A stretch of 33,989 nt of DNA. Origin: an uncultured Actinomycetes bacterium (GTDB lineage Bacteria > Actinomycetota > Actinomycetes > Mycobacteriales > Mycobacteriaceae). The stretch spans positions 1 to 33,989 of the forward strand of contig CAIOYU010000063.1 of the NCBI GenBank assembly GCA_903862565.1, in the 5' to 3' direction. The notes beneath the pieces are model-generated. The model saw only the letters and a list, made by a program, of their open reading frames with translations, searched no databases and was not told the DNA's origin. This document shows, one piece after another, positions 23,447 through 32,407 of this stretch. How positions within the stretch are numbered: the first letter of the stretch is position 1; each line of letters starts with the position of its first letter. The position numbers and the translations under genes are program-made.

Positions 23447-24045
23447 TTCGCGTTCACAATCGACTGGCGGGTGAGTTCTTTGGCGACGTCGCAGGCCGGT
23501 GGGAATCCCTTATCGGCGAAGCTGATCGACCACTCGATGAAGTCGTCGTCGAACTGGATGGCGATCTCGCACAGGTTGTCGCCCAGAGTCGGGTCGGTGC
23601 CTACCGCGACCCAGCCCTTCTTGCCCTCGATGGTGATGTCGTCGACGCTGGCGCGGGTCAACTCCTCGGTCTTGCGCTCACGCCCGATCGGGCTGCCGCG
23701 GTACCAGGTGAAGGAGAAGTGCGGACCCACGATGCCGCCGCCGGCCAGCCACTGGCAGCCCACCGAGTTGACCGCCGTCTTCACCAGTCCTTGGACCCGC
23801 GTCTGCGCGGCCATGACCTGGTCGGTGACACCGCCGCACTCCGGGAACATCGGGCCGTGCTTGCCGTTGCCACCCGCGACAGCCGGCGCGTCGGGGGAAT
23901 CCGACGCCTGCGGGGTGTCAGGGTTGGTCGAACTAGAGCACGCGCCCAGAGACATCGCCGCGGCGGCGGCGACGGCCAGAGCCGCGAATCTGCGCGTGGC
24001 CGTCCCCGTGCTTCTGACTCCGGCTGGGCGCCTGCTGGTCATCAC
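23443..24045 (-). CDS. lprB: DUF3558 lipoprotein LprB-like
   Basis: This 200-residue lipoprotein has an Arg-rich N-terminus, a hydrophobic segment and lipobox LGAC (Cys36), then a DUF3558 domain with FPECGGVTDQVMAAQ, CQWLAG and a late CEIAIQFDDDF region. It is paralogous to the next gene and likely co-exported with it. I chose GTG 24045 because TACAGT lies exactly 7 nt upstream with no Shine-Dalgarno; the next codon is ATG (24042), an alternative. A longer frame to 24087 would start upstream of this promoter. It diverges from the ABC transporter operon, with which lprBC may be functionally linked. Confidence 0.83.
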   Translation of the reverse strand: MMTSRRPAGVRSTGTATRRFAALAVAAAAAMSLGACSSSTNPDTPQASDSPDAPAVAGGNGKHGPMFPECGGVTDQVMAAQTRVQGLVKTAVNSVGCQWLAGGGIVGPHFSFTWYRGSPIGRERKTEELTRASVDDITIEGKKGWVAVGTDPTLGDNLCEIAIQFDDDFIEWSISFADKGFPPACDVAKELTRQSIVNAK

Positions 24046-24052
24046 AGAATGC

Positions 24053-24058
24053 ACTGTA
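24053..24058 (-). promoter_or_regulatory. -10 box of leaderless lprBC transcript
   Basis: TACAGT on the minus strand is exactly 7 nt from GTG 24045. Confidence 0.55.
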
Positions 24059-24138
24059 GCGGCAGACGCACAATCGCCCGCCGACATGCCGGATGAACTG
24101 CTGGTTTGCCGGTGTGTTCGATGTGGGACAGTAACCAG

Positions 24139-25875
24139 ATGCTCCTGGCACTGCTGCGGAAGTATGTGCGGCCGTACCGGTGGCTGGTCGCCGGGGTGAT
24201 GCTCTTTCAGGTCCTCAGCGCGTCCGCGTCGCTCTACCTACCGGGAATCAACGCGTCGATCATCGACAACGGCGTCGCCAGAGGCGATACCGCACTGATC
24301 ACCCGACTGGGCCTGCTGATGCTCGCGGTGACGGCCGCCCAGGGCGCCTGTGCGGTGGGCGCGGTGTATCTCGGGTCGCGCACCGGCATGGGCTTCGGCC
24401 GCGACCTGCGGGCCGCGATGTTCCGCCATGTGCTGGGCTTCTCGGAGTCCGAGACCGCCCGGTTCACCGCACCCTCGCTGCTGACCCGCACCACCAATGA
24501 CGTCCAGCAGATCCAGGTCCTGGTGCAGATGACCGCCACGGTGTTGGTGACGGCGCCGATCATGTGCATCGGCGGCATCGCCATGGCGATTCACCAGGAC
24601 GCCCCTCTGTCCTGGCTGCTGGTGATCAGCGTGCCCGTCCTCGTGATCGCCAACTACCTCGTCGCCTCGCGGATGCTGCCGGTCTTCCGACGCATGCAGA
24701 GACTGATCGACGGCATCAACCGGGTGATGCGCGAACAGCTTTCCGGCATCCGGGTGATCCGGGCGTTCGCACGGGAACCCTTCGAACGCGAGCGGTTCGA
24801 CGTCGCCAACCAAGCGGTCACCGATGCCGCCCTGACGGCGGGGCGGTGGCAGGCGCTCATGCTGCCGATCACCACGCTCACCATCAACATCTCCAGTGTC
24901 GCCGTGATCTGGTTCGGCGGGGTGCGCATCGACGCCGGCCGGATGCAGGTCGGTTCGCTGATCGCGTTCCTCTCCTATTTCATGCAGATCCTGATGGCCG
25001 TGCTGATGGCGACACTGGTCGTCGTCATCCTGCCGAGAGCCTCGGTGTGCGCCGAACGGATCACCGAGGTGCTCGACACCCAGACGGCGATCACCGCTCC
25101 GGCCAGGCCGACGCAGCCGGCCGAGCGTCGGGGCCTGGTCACCCTGGAGGCGGTGTCGTTCCGATATCCAGGGGCCGAACGCGCTGTGCTGGACGATGTT
25201 TCGTTCACCGTTCCACCTGGGACGACGACGGCGATCGTCGGGGGCACCGGATCGGGGAAATCGACGCTGGTATCACTCATCGCCCGTCTCTACGACGTCA
25301 CGGGCGGGTCGATACGGGTCGACGACGTCGACGTCCGCGACTACGACCCCGAGCACCTGTGGTCAGACCTCGGCCTGGTCCCCCAGCGCGGATACCTTTT
25401 CTCCGGAACCGTTGCGGAGAACCTGCGCTACGGCAAGTCCGATGCAGGAGACGACGAGATGTGGGCGGCCCTGCGGGTGGCCGCGGCGGAAGACTTCGTC
25501 CGCGCCCACCCGGACGCGTTGGCGATGCGAGTGGCCCAGGGCGGCATCAACTTCTCCGGCGGCCAACGGCAGCGGTTGGCGATCGCCCGGGCGGTGATTC
25601 GCCGGCCCTCGATCTATCTGTTCGACGACGCTTTCTCGGCACTGGATGTGCGGACCGACGGCCGGGTTCGGTCCGCGCTGGCCGACGTCGCGGCAGAGTC
25701 AACGGTGATTGTTGTGGCGCAACGGGTGTCGACCGTCATGGGCGCCGATCAGATCGTCGTGCTCGACGGCGGCCGGGTCGTGGGGATCGGCACACACCCG
25801 GACCTGATCCGGAGTTGCCCCACCTACGCGGAATTCGTCGACTCGCAGTCGGTCGGCGTCGGGGGCCGGATATGA
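24139..25875 (+). CDS. ABC half-transporter with degenerate ATP site (Rv1273c-like)
   Basis: This 578-residue protein has six membrane helices (about 14-300) fused to one nucleotide-binding domain. Walker A is GGTGSGKS (368-375) and the signature is FSGGQRQ (472-478). The catalytic Glu after Walker B is Asp (Asp497 in LFDDAF) and the H-loop His is Gln (Gln528 in VVAQRVS), so its own site is non-hydrolytic. This is the pattern of a heterodimeric exporter, completed by the next gene, whose start overlaps its stop (ATGA). I chose ATG 24139 because MLLALLRKY matches the remembered start of M. tuberculosis Rv1273c; ATG 24121 is possible. Confidence 0.9.
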   Translation: MLLALLRKYVRPYRWLVAGVMLFQVLSASASLYLPGINASIIDNGVARGDTALITRLGLLMLAVTAAQGACAVGAVYLGSRTGMGFGRDLRAAMFRHVLGFSESETARFTAPSLLTRTTNDVQQIQVLVQMTATVLVTAPIMCIGGIAMAIHQDAPLSWLLVISVPVLVIANYLVASRMLPVFRRMQRLIDGINRVMREQLSGIRVIRAFAREPFERERFDVANQAVTDAALTAGRWQALMLPITTLTINISSVAVIWFGGVRIDAGRMQVGSLIAFLSYFMQILMAVLMATLVVVILPRASVCAERITEVLDTQTAITAPARPTQPAERRGLVTLEAVSFRYPGAERAVLDDVSFTVPPGTTTAIVGGTGSGKSTLVSLIARLYDVTGGSIRVDDVDVRDYDPEHLWSDLGLVPQRGYLFSGTVAENLRYGKSDAGDDEMWAALRVAAAEDFVRAHPDALAMRVAQGGINFSGGQRQRLAIARAVIRRPSIYLFDDAFSALDVRTDGRVRSALADVAAESTVIVVAQRVSTVMGADQIVVLDGGRVVGIGTHPDLIRSCPTYAEFVDSQSVGVGGRI

Positions 25876-27767
25876 CGGCACCATCCCGCACACGGGTCGA
25901 CCCCACCGCGGCGCGCTCCCGGGACTTCACCGGTTCGGCACTGCGACTGGTGCGCCGACTCGCGCCGCAACGGCGGGCGGCGATCGCGGTGCTGGTGTTG
26001 TCGGTGTTCGGAGTCGCACTGTCCGTCATCGGACCGCGCGTACTCGGCCATGCGACCGACCTGTTGTTCAACGGCGCGATCGGGCGGCGTCTTCCGGCCG
26101 GAATCACCAAGGAGCAGGCCATTGCCGACGCCCGTGCCCGTGGTGACGGCACCTTCGCCGAGATGCTCGCCCGAATGGACGTCGTCCCCGGACAGGGGGT
26201 CGACTTCACCGCCGTAGGCCATACCCTGGCACTGGCTTTGCTGCTGTATCTCTTTGCCGCGCTGATCATCTGGATACAAGCCAGGCTACTCAACGTCATC
26301 GTCGGGAGGACGGTAGCCGCGCTACGTACCGAGGTCGAGGACAAGATCAGCCGCCTTCCGCTGTCCTACTTCGATTCCCGGCAGCGCGGCGAACTTCTCA
26401 GCCGGGTCACCAACGACGTCGACAACATTCAGGCCTCGGTGTCGGTGACGGTCGGCCAGCTCCTCACCGCGGTTCTCACCGTGGTGGCCGTGCTGGCGAT
26501 GATGGTGACCGTCTCGCCGTTGCTGGCGTTGATCACCGTGCTCACCGTCCCGCTCACACTGTGGGTGACGCGGGCCATCGCCCGCCGCTCGCAGCGCATG
26601 TTCGTCGCACAGTGGACCAACACCGGCAAACTCAACGCTCACATCGAGGAGACCTACAGCGGCTTCACGGTGGTCCGGACCTTCGGTCATCGCGCCGCGG
26701 CACAGGAGCGGTTCGGCGACCTCAATGCCGACTTGTACCGGGCCGGTTTCGGCGCGCAATTCTTCTCCGGGCTGATCTCACCGGCCACCGGGCTCATCGG
26801 GAACATCAGCTACGTCGCGATCGCGGTGGTCGGCGGTTATCAGGTGGCGACGGGCCAGATCACCCTCGGCAGCGTGCAGGCGTTCATCCAGTACGTCCGC
26901 CAGTTCAACCAGCCGCTGACGCAGGTCGCCGCGATGTACAACACGCTGCAATCCGGCGTGGCCAGCGCCGAGCGTGTCTTCGATTTCCTCGACGAGCCGG
27001 AGGAAACCCCCTCCCCCGCCGCCGAATTGCCGCCCGGGCCGGGTCGGGTGGAGTTCGAGGACGTCACGTTCGGCTATCAGCCCGGAACTCCGGTCATCAA
27101 TGATCTGTCGCTGGTGGCAGAACCGGGCGGCACGGTGGCGATCGTGGGCCCGACCGGCGCCGGCAAGACGACCCTGGTGAACCTGCTGATGCGGTTCTAC
27201 GATCCGGATTCCGGACGCATTCTGGTCGACGGAGTGGACATCACCGAGATCAGCCGGCAGTCGCTGCGCTCGCGCATCGGCGTCGTCCTGCAGGACACCT
27301 GGTTGATGGGCGGCACGATCGCCGAGAACATCGCCTACGGCCGGCCTGACGCCACCGAGGCGGAGGTGCTTGCGGCCTCCCGCGCCGCGTACGTGGACCC
27401 GTTCGTGCGCTCGCTCCCCGCCGGATACCAGACCCAGATCGGCAACGACGGCGGAACGCTGAGCGCCGGCGAGAAGCAGCTGATCACGATCGCCAGAGCG
27501 TTTCTCGCGCGGCCGCAGCTGCTGATTCTCGACGAGGCGACAAGCTCCGTCGATACCCGCACCGAACTGCTCATTCAGCGGGCGATGACGGCATTGCGCC
27601 GGGAGCGAACGAGTTTCGTCATCGCCCACCGACTGTCGACGATCCGCGACGCCGACCTGATCGTCGTGATGGACCGCGGGCGGATCGTCGAGCAGGGCAC
27701 TCATGACGATCTCGTTGCGCGCCGGGGCGCCTACTGGGAGATGGTTTCTCAGACGCCGGCCGTGTGA
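25872..27767 (+). CDS. ABC half-transporter with catalytic ATP site (Rv1272c-like)
   Basis: This 631-residue partner of the preceding half-transporter has six helices and a C-terminal ATPase domain with Walker A GPTGAGKT (426-433), Walker B LILDE (Glu555) and H-loop His586, all catalytic. Its signature is LSAGEKQ (530-536), the degenerate form expected opposite the partner's dead Walker B. An insert of about 50 residues (68-118) lies between the first two helices. The length equals that remembered for Rv1272c, a protein reported to increase long-chain fatty acid uptake when expressed in E. coli, so the transport direction of this exporter-fold pair is uncertain. Confidence 0.92.
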   Translation: MTAPSRTRVDPTAARSRDFTGSALRLVRRLAPQRRAAIAVLVLSVFGVALSVIGPRVLGHATDLLFNGAIGRRLPAGITKEQAIADARARGDGTFAEMLARMDVVPGQGVDFTAVGHTLALALLLYLFAALIIWIQARLLNVIVGRTVAALRTEVEDKISRLPLSYFDSRQRGELLSRVTNDVDNIQASVSVTVGQLLTAVLTVVAVLAMMVTVSPLLALITVLTVPLTLWVTRAIARRSQRMFVAQWTNTGKLNAHIEETYSGFTVVRTFGHRAAAQERFGDLNADLYRAGFGAQFFSGLISPATGLIGNISYVAIAVVGGYQVATGQITLGSVQAFIQYVRQFNQPLTQVAAMYNTLQSGVASAERVFDFLDEPEETPSPAAELPPGPGRVEFEDVTFGYQPGTPVINDLSLVAEPGGTVAIVGPTGAGKTTLVNLLMRFYDPDSGRILVDGVDITEISRQSLRSRIGVVLQDTWLMGGTIAENIAYGRPDATEAEVLAASRAAYVDPFVRSLPAGYQTQIGNDGGTLSAGEKQLITIARAFLARPQLLILDEATSSVDTRTELLIQRAMTALRRERTSFVIAHRLSTIRDADLIVVMDRGRIVEQGTHDDLVARRGAYWEMVSQTPAV

Positions 27768-27811
27768 GCCGATTCTGTCAGAGTGTCCGATTATCCTTTG
27801 GCGCGGATCCC

Positions 27812-27824
27812 GTTGAATTTCAAC
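27812..27824. repeat. 13-bp inverted repeat between convergent genes
   Basis: GTTGAA-T-TTCAAC is a perfect inverted repeat with a single central base in the 98-bp gap between the ABC operon and the small lipoprotein gene. It is AT-rich and unlike a terminator; it may be a protein-binding site or chance. Confidence 0.3.
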
Positions 27825-27865
27825 AGATTTTCAGCAGCGGCACCGGCACGATATGGCCGGGAACC

Positions 27866-28192
27866 TCAGTTGTTGCTGCACGGGCCGCCCCCGGCAGGAC
27901 CGAAGCCGCAGGGCACCGCAGGGTTGCCACCGCCGGGACCCTGCGGCGAGACCGACATCGGAGAGCGAGTCACATTGGTGTGCATGCCCTTTTCGGTGGG
28001 AGTCGCGCTCGGCGCGGGAACGCTGGTTTCCGCCGGCTTCTCGCCGCGTGGGCTGCACGCCACCGTCATGGTCCCGGTTCCGAGGACCGCCAACGCGCTC
28101 AGCAGAAGCGAGATCCGGCGCGCAGTCACGCGCCGCGTCGGCGCATCGGCGCTCGTGGGGGCAATTCGTTCGGTCAACAGGTTGTCCTTCAT
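27866..28192 (-). CDS. Small Pro/Gly-rich probable lipoprotein (position of Rv1271c)
   Basis: This 108-residue protein starts with an unusually long, charged N-region (about 26 residues) followed by a hydrophobic segment and VAC at Cys46, which may be a lipobox although the -3 residue is Thr. The mature part is low-complexity, rich in Pro, Gly and Ser, and ends with two cysteines (VPCGFG and GPCSNN). GGAAGG lies 8 nt before the ATG. By position it matches the small secreted Rv1271c of M. tuberculosis. No domain is recognised. Confidence 0.65.
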   Translation of the reverse strand: MKDNLLTERIAPTSADAPTRRVTARRISLLLSALAVLGTGTMTVACSPRGEKPAETSVPAPSATPTEKGMHTNVTRSPMSVSPQGPGGGNPAVPCGFGPAGGGPCSNN

Positions 28193-28211
28193 GTCATGCG
28201 CCTTCCGGGTG

Positions 28212-28242
28212 TCGTCATGAACGCCGTCTCGTCATGAACGCC
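28212..28242. repeat. 14-bp direct repeat, period 17
   Basis: TCGTCATGAACGCC occurs at 28212-28225 and again at 28229-28242. It lies just upstream of the small lipoprotein gene, where a promoter would be expected. Confidence 0.6.
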
Positions 28243-28285
28243 TCTGTCACTTGCTTACCACCTGCCACAGGCCAGTTGTCCGTTT

Positions 28286-29818
28286 TCAGCCCAGAGGATC
28301 TCCCCGCCAACGGAAGCTGTTGACGTAGCGGCCCAAATCCTCGGCGATCTGCAGGTTCGTCGGAGACGGTCGCCCCGGCCCGAAATTCGGCCCGAACTCG
28401 TGGTAGGGCCCGATCGCCGCCGCTATCAGGGCAAGGTCGTTCTTGATCGCGACCACCACGACCGACCGCAGCCGCCTGGAACTGTTGTCGAGTTTGAGCG
28501 GGAAGATGTCGGCGACTTCGCCATAGCCAGGCTCGAAACCGACCATGGCGTTGGGGATCTCGAAGGCCGTGGTGGCAATCGGGAAACTCCTGGCGACGAA
28601 GGATCGCGCCACCTCTTGCGGCGTGCGCCCGGCCGCCGGCTCAGAGGTCAGGCGCATCGTGCCCCTGTCGCCCCAGGTCGACGTCGCGGTGACGCCATTG
28701 CCGTCGACTCTGACGTCGTACGCCGACCCCGGCGCGGGATAGGCCACCGAATAGCTTCGATCGGCAGTGGTGAAGCGCGGGTTCACCGAGACCGGCCGCC
28801 CTTGTGGCGGGCTGCCGCAGTCCGGAGGGCAGTTGTAGCGGGGCGGCGGCGTCACGGTTTGTGCCGGCACGACGATGGCGATCGCCGACAGGGTCACCAT
28901 GGTGACCAGCCAGGTGGCGATGACCGGGATCGGCGAAAGTCGTTGGCGCCCAGCCCCCTCGTCGGAGGGCACCGCCTCCGGGTGGTTGCCCTCATCGCGG
29001 ATCGTCAACCGCAGGCTGATGCGTAACGCGATGAACGCGATGACCGCCAGACCGACGTGCCAGGCGAGGATGGCCGACTGTGGGATGCCCTCCACGTCAG
29101 CCCATCCGGTGACGGCGTAAGCGCCGAGCACCGCGATGCCGCACACCACGATCACCGCGAACGTGGCCGGCCTGGGGTTCCTGGCGCGTCGATCGGACCA
29201 CAGCGCAGCACCGATCAGACCGCCTGCGCACGCTGCCGTCAGCGGCACCGTCACCCCCCGGACAGCGGCCTCCATCAACAGCCAGTGAACCGGCCGGTGA
29301 TGGCCCACTGGCGTGGCGGCCAACTGCGGGGCGAGTCTGGTCAGCGTTGCGGTGCCGGTGAACAGCAGCGCCGCCAACCCACCGATGACGAAGCCGTCGT
29401 GGACCTGCCGGGGAGTGCGCCAGAGCACGCGTACGACGACAGTCGGGACCAGCATCAGCAGGCTGCCGCCCTCGGCGATACCCAAGCCGTCGCGCAACAC
29501 CCGGCGTCCGGCTGTGCCTTCATCGAAAGCCGAGTCGGTCATCGTGGTGATCAGGTCGCCGGTCAGCACCACCCAGGCTGCGGCCAGCCCGATTGAGAGC
29601 ACCACGGTGGTCAGCACAGCCCAGCGTGGAAGCGCCCGCAGCACACCGGCGCGCAGCCAACAGATCACCAACAGCAGCGGCAGGCCGAGCGCAGCCACCG
29701 TGATGATCGCGCCGGGCAGGCGCAACGCCACCGCAACCGCCAGCACCAGCACGATCACGACCGAACCCAGGGCGAGGGACCAGCCGTACAGCTTGGTCTT
29801 CAATTCACGCCGATCCAC
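28286..29818 (-). CDS. Multi-spanning membrane protein with C-terminal extracytoplasmic domain (possible PrsW-like pseudoprotease)
   Basis: This 510-residue protein has about eight membrane helices in the first 270 residues, another at about 297-317, and an extracytoplasmic C-terminal domain of about 190 residues starting with a Pro-rich stretch holding Cys330 and Cys334. The segments AEGGSLLML, HDGFVIGGLAALLF and PVHWLLMEA resemble in order and spacing the EExxK, glutamate and histidine motifs of PrsW intramembrane proteases, but most metal-binding residues are absent. This assignment is tentative. GTG 29818 overlaps the end of the S53 peptidase gene by 19 nt; TTG 29803 is an alternative start. 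It is co-transcribed with the peptidase. Confidence 0.75.
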   Translation of the reverse strand: MDRRELKTKLYGWSLALGSVVIVLVLAVAVALRLPGAIITVAALGLPLLLVICWLRAGVLRALPRWAVLTTVVLSIGLAAAWVVLTGDLITTMTDSAFDEGTAGRRVLRDGLGIAEGGSLLMLVPTVVVRVLWRTPRQVHDGFVIGGLAALLFTGTATLTRLAPQLAATPVGHHRPVHWLLMEAAVRGVTVPLTAACAGGLIGAALWSDRRARNPRPATFAVIVVCGIAVLGAYAVTGWADVEGIPQSAILAWHVGLAVIAFIALRISLRLTIRDEGNHPEAVPSDEGAGRQRLSPIPVIATWLVTMVTLSAIAIVVPAQTVTPPPRYNCPPDCGSPPQGRPVSVNPRFTTADRSYSVAYPAPGSAYDVRVDGNGVTATSTWGDRGTMRLTSEPAAGRTPQEVARSFVARSFPIATTAFEIPNAMVGFEPGYGEVADIFPLKLDNSSRRLRSVVVVAIKNDLALIAAAIGPYHEFGPNFGPGRPSPTNLQIAEDLGRYVNSFRWRGDPLG

Positions 29819-31410
29819 GACTTCTGGACCGCCAGGATTTCTTCAGCGAGGTTCTTCAGACGGGGCGTTCCGAGCCCTGTCACAAGGTCGTACCCCGGAG
29901 CGGCCCGGTCCACCGCGTTGGCGCCCTGCGGGACGGCACGGAAGGCGGGAAGCGCCGAACCCTCGGCCACCTCGTACAGCAGTGGGTTGAGATCGCCGAG
30001 GGGGCGCCCGCCGTTCTCGTTGAGGTACTGGTTGAGAACCGCGGCCATCGCGGCCCAGAGCGGCGCGGACAGCGAGGTGCCGCCGCCGGAGAAAACCGTG
30101 TTCCTGAAGACGAATTCCACGCCGGTCTCGGGGTCGCCGACGGCAGACACATCCGGGGTGAGACGGCGGCCGGCACCCTTCCCCACTTCGAGTTGCTCCT
30201 GCCAGAGCGGACGCTCGAACAGCGAGGAGACACCGCCGCCGGTGCCCTGCAGGATGGGCACGTCGTACCAGGCCTGTTCGGCGATCCAGTTGCCGTCGGC
30301 GTCCGTCGACAGGCTGGTACCGCCCACATCGGTCATCTCGGGCAGAGACGCCACCGCGTCCAGTCCGACCTGGTCCGGTCCCGGCGGCGTCGACCAGTCC
30401 TCGCCGCCCTGGCATTCCAGTCCGGCGAGGTCGCCGCTGGCGTTGAACGATGTGGTGCCCGTCTTGTGAGCCGATGCCACCGCTGTGCGTACCGGTTCCA
30501 GATCGGCGGCGGTGAAGAGCTTGTCGCAGCCCCAGCCGATGGAGAAACTCCACACCGCACCCGGATACCGCCGCTCGACGTCCTCCATCATCGCCGCGAT
30601 CTTCTGGAAAACCCCGCCGCCCTCCACCGTGGGCCGGGCGTTGACCAACACCGTCCGGGCATCGGGGGCGATCGCGTGGATGGCTTCCAGATCCATGGTC
30701 GCTTCGCCGCTGCGCTGGGTCGCCATGCCACCGACGATCTCAGGGGTGAACGGCGGCAGCCCGAACATCGTGGTGAACCTGTCGAGGTCCGACTGATCGA
30801 CACCGTCGAAAGCGAACACCACCACCGTCTGCCCCTTGCCGGTGTAACCGGCCTTCGCGAGGGGTTCGACGTCGTAGGCGCGCAGAAGGGCTTCCGGCGA
30901 GAGTCCCACGCCGGGAACGTCCTGCGGGAATTTCCACCGGCGGGCGTCGTGGAACGGTGTGTAACTCAGGATGCGGCCCACCTCGGCGACCTCCGAGCGC
31001 AGCTGGTCGGGAACCTGCGGTTGCTGCGGGGATGCGTAGAACAACCGGCCCTGGCGCGCCCGGTAGTCGTGGATGTCGACACCCAGTGCGGTGCTCACCG
31101 CCTGCGGATCACCCGCGACCGCCGCCCACCGATCACCCGGCCGCCAGCTGACGGAAAGCTCATGCTGCCGTGCCCATTCCGTCAGGCGGACCGGGGTCGT
31201 GCCCGCGCGCAGCGCCGCAGTCAGGTGGACACGTTCGCGGTGCGCCGGACCCAGATCGGTCGACGCCGCCAACAGCGCCGCATACGGGCCGGAGATGATC
31301 CGGGAACCCCGCGATGTGCCGTCCGCACCGAGAGTGGCCGTGGAGGCCAGAGCAGCCGCGATAGCCGTGAGTGACCGGGCCGCTGAGACCCGGGGGCGAG
31401 CCAGTGCCAG
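29800..31410 (-). CDS. Secreted S53 family serine-carboxyl peptidase (sedolisin) with pro-domain
   Basis: This is a sedolisin-type endopeptidase, active outside the cell after self-removal of its pro-domain. Numbered from TTG 31272 (490 residues), Glu190 and Asp194 (GEATMDLE), oxyanion Asp281 (ASGDLAG) and nucleophile Ser400 (SGGGTSLSAP) are present, and GYDLVTGLGTP marks the calcium-site region. The pro-domain covers about residues 1-115. The frame stays open upstream of 31272 and encodes a signal-peptide-like sequence with no ATG, GTG or TTG. The best start is CTG 31410, 6 nt after GGAGGG (31417-31422), giving 536 residues. The conservative start is TTG 31272. The gene is coupled to the following membrane protein. 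Confidence 0.88.
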   Translation of the reverse strand: MALARPRVSAARSLTAIAAALASTATLGADGTSRGSRIISGPYAALLAASTDLGPAHRERVHLTAALRAGTTPVRLTEWARQHELSVSWRPGDRWAAVAGDPQAVSTALGVDIHDYRARQGRLFYASPQQPQVPDQLRSEVAEVGRILSYTPFHDARRWKFPQDVPGVGLSPEALLRAYDVEPLAKAGYTGKGQTVVVFAFDGVDQSDLDRFTTMFGLPPFTPEIVGGMATQRSGEATMDLEAIHAIAPDARTVLVNARPTVEGGGVFQKIAAMMEDVERRYPGAVWSFSIGWGCDKLFTAADLEPVRTAVASAHKTGTTSFNASGDLAGLECQGGEDWSTPPGPDQVGLDAVASLPEMTDVGGTSLSTDADGNWIAEQAWYDVPILQGTGGGVSSLFERPLWQEQLEVGKGAGRRLTPDVSAVGDPETGVEFVFRNTVFSGGGTSLSAPLWAAMAAVLNQYLNENGGRPLGDLNPLLYEVAEGSALPAFRAVPQGANAVDRAAPGYDLVTGLGTPRLKNLAEEILAVQKSWIGVN

Positions 31411-31662
31411 TTCCCACCCTCCCTGCGGTATCGGACGGTTCCCTGCCTATGGTCCCACCACTGTATTGCCCACCCCGTGCGGCGATCGCCGCACGGAACT
31501 CCAGTCACCCTGCGTGGCCCATGCAGTGGAGTCTTGGTTCCCCGGTCTGGCGGGAGTCCGGTTGGCTGAGATGATGGAGGCCAAAGACGGCGCCGGTCAC
31601 GTGGCGTACCGGGTCCTCCGTGATCTCCGGTTCGCCGGACCCTGGGGAGGATAGGAGCTGAA
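31411..31662. other. Divergent intergenic region, S53 peptidase / Ddn-like gene
   Basis: This 252-bp region holds the S53 promoter and leader (minus strand) and, at its right end, the ribosome site of the Ddn-like gene (GGAGGATAGGAG at about 31646-31657). No gene is recognised in between. Confidence 0.5.
31460..31465 (-). promoter_or_regulatory. -10 box upstream of the S53 peptidase gene
   Basis: TACAGT on the minus strand predicts a transcript start near 31452 and a leader of about 42 nt that ends with GGAGGG and the CTG at 31410, in agreement with the proposed start. Confidence 0.4.
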
Positions 31663-32172
31663 ATGACCGACGACGGATTCCCGGATTCTCGGTGGGGTTC
31701 GGCATCGAACCCCCTGCGAGGAATCGTGGACACGTTCGCCGCCATGCCGTTGGGCTCTCGCTTCATCCGCGCGCTTGTTCCGTTGGACCGTTGGCTGCTG
31801 AGTAGAACCAAGGGGCGCGTTACCGCACTGGGTCCGTTTGGACTGCAGGTACTGGTGTTGACCACCATCGGCCGCAAATCCGGCCAACGCCGGCAGTCGC
31901 CGTTGATTTACACCAGGGACGGTGATCGCCTGTATCTCTTCGGCAGCAACTTCGGGCAGGCTACGCACCCGGCATGGACCGGGAACCTGTTGGCGAACCC
32001 GGATGCCTGGGTCACGATGGGCGGCAGGGAGATCCCGGTGAGAGCCACCCGACTGGAGGGCTCTGAGTACGACCGCGCCTGTGAGTTGTTCATGACATAT
32101 CTCAAGGCCTACCCCGCCTACCGGACCCGCACCGACCGCGAGATCCGGGTGTTCGCGTTGGATCCCCGGTAG
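31663..32172 (+). CDS. Deazaflavin (F420)-dependent nitroreductase-like protein (Ddn/DUF385 family)
   Basis: This 169-residue split-barrel protein belongs to the Ddn family, which binds the deazaflavin cofactor F420 and reduces quinones or other small molecules. The family pattern is clear: LTTIGRKSGQRRQSPLIY (about 66-83) for cofactor phosphate contact, then THPAWTGNLLANPDAWV. The N-terminus is long and hydrophilic. A strong ribosome site (AGGAG, 31653-31657) precedes the ATG. It stands alone, divergent from the S53 operon. Confidence 0.9.
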   Translation: MTDDGFPDSRWGSASNPLRGIVDTFAAMPLGSRFIRALVPLDRWLLSRTKGRVTALGPFGLQVLVLTTIGRKSGQRRQSPLIYTRDGDRLYLFGSNFGQATHPAWTGNLLANPDAWVTMGGREIPVRATRLEGSEYDRACELFMTYLKAYPAYRTRTDREIRVFALDPR

Positions 32173-32218
32173 CCCAGGATCTCCGATGGCCCAGATGGCC
32201 GCGACGACGGAGTGCGCG

Positions 32219-32365
32219 ATGACGGAGTTACGGTGCGGCTACCAATGGACGACGGGCAGTGGGCCTGATGATCCCGACGACACCGGCGTCCATCTGTGCG
32301 AGCGGCCCGCGGATCACGACCCGTCCGAACACCTCTGCCGTTGTGGTGGCTCGAAATCCTCCTAG
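32219..32365 (+). CDS. 48-residue Cys/His-rich mini-protein, probable zinc-binding
   Basis: ATG at 32219 is preceded by GGAG (32209-32212) with 6 nt spacing and opens a 48-codon frame ending TAG at 32363-32365. The product has Cys6, Cys27, His33, His38, Cys40 and Cys42 in the order C-x20-C-x5-H-x4-H-x-C-x-C, and starts MTELRCGYQW. This looks like a small treble-clef or zinc-ribbon protein of the kind often seen in actinobacteria and their phages. In-frame ATGs at 32186 and 32195 would lengthen it to 59 or 56 residues. It lies 46 nt after the Ddn-like gene and may be co-transcribed with it. Function unknown. Confidence 0.6.
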   Translation: MTELRCGYQWTTGSGPDDPDDTGVHLCERPADHDPSEHLCRCGGSKSS

Positions 32366-32407
32366 CCGCAACTCATCTGGTGTCAGCCGCCAGGGGAGCC
32401 CGTGCAC

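Noticed and set aside
24564-25871. Open frame upstream of the second ABC subunit running through the first
   Set aside because: It is an Arg/Pro-rich shadow; the true start is ATG 25872 with an ATGA overlap.
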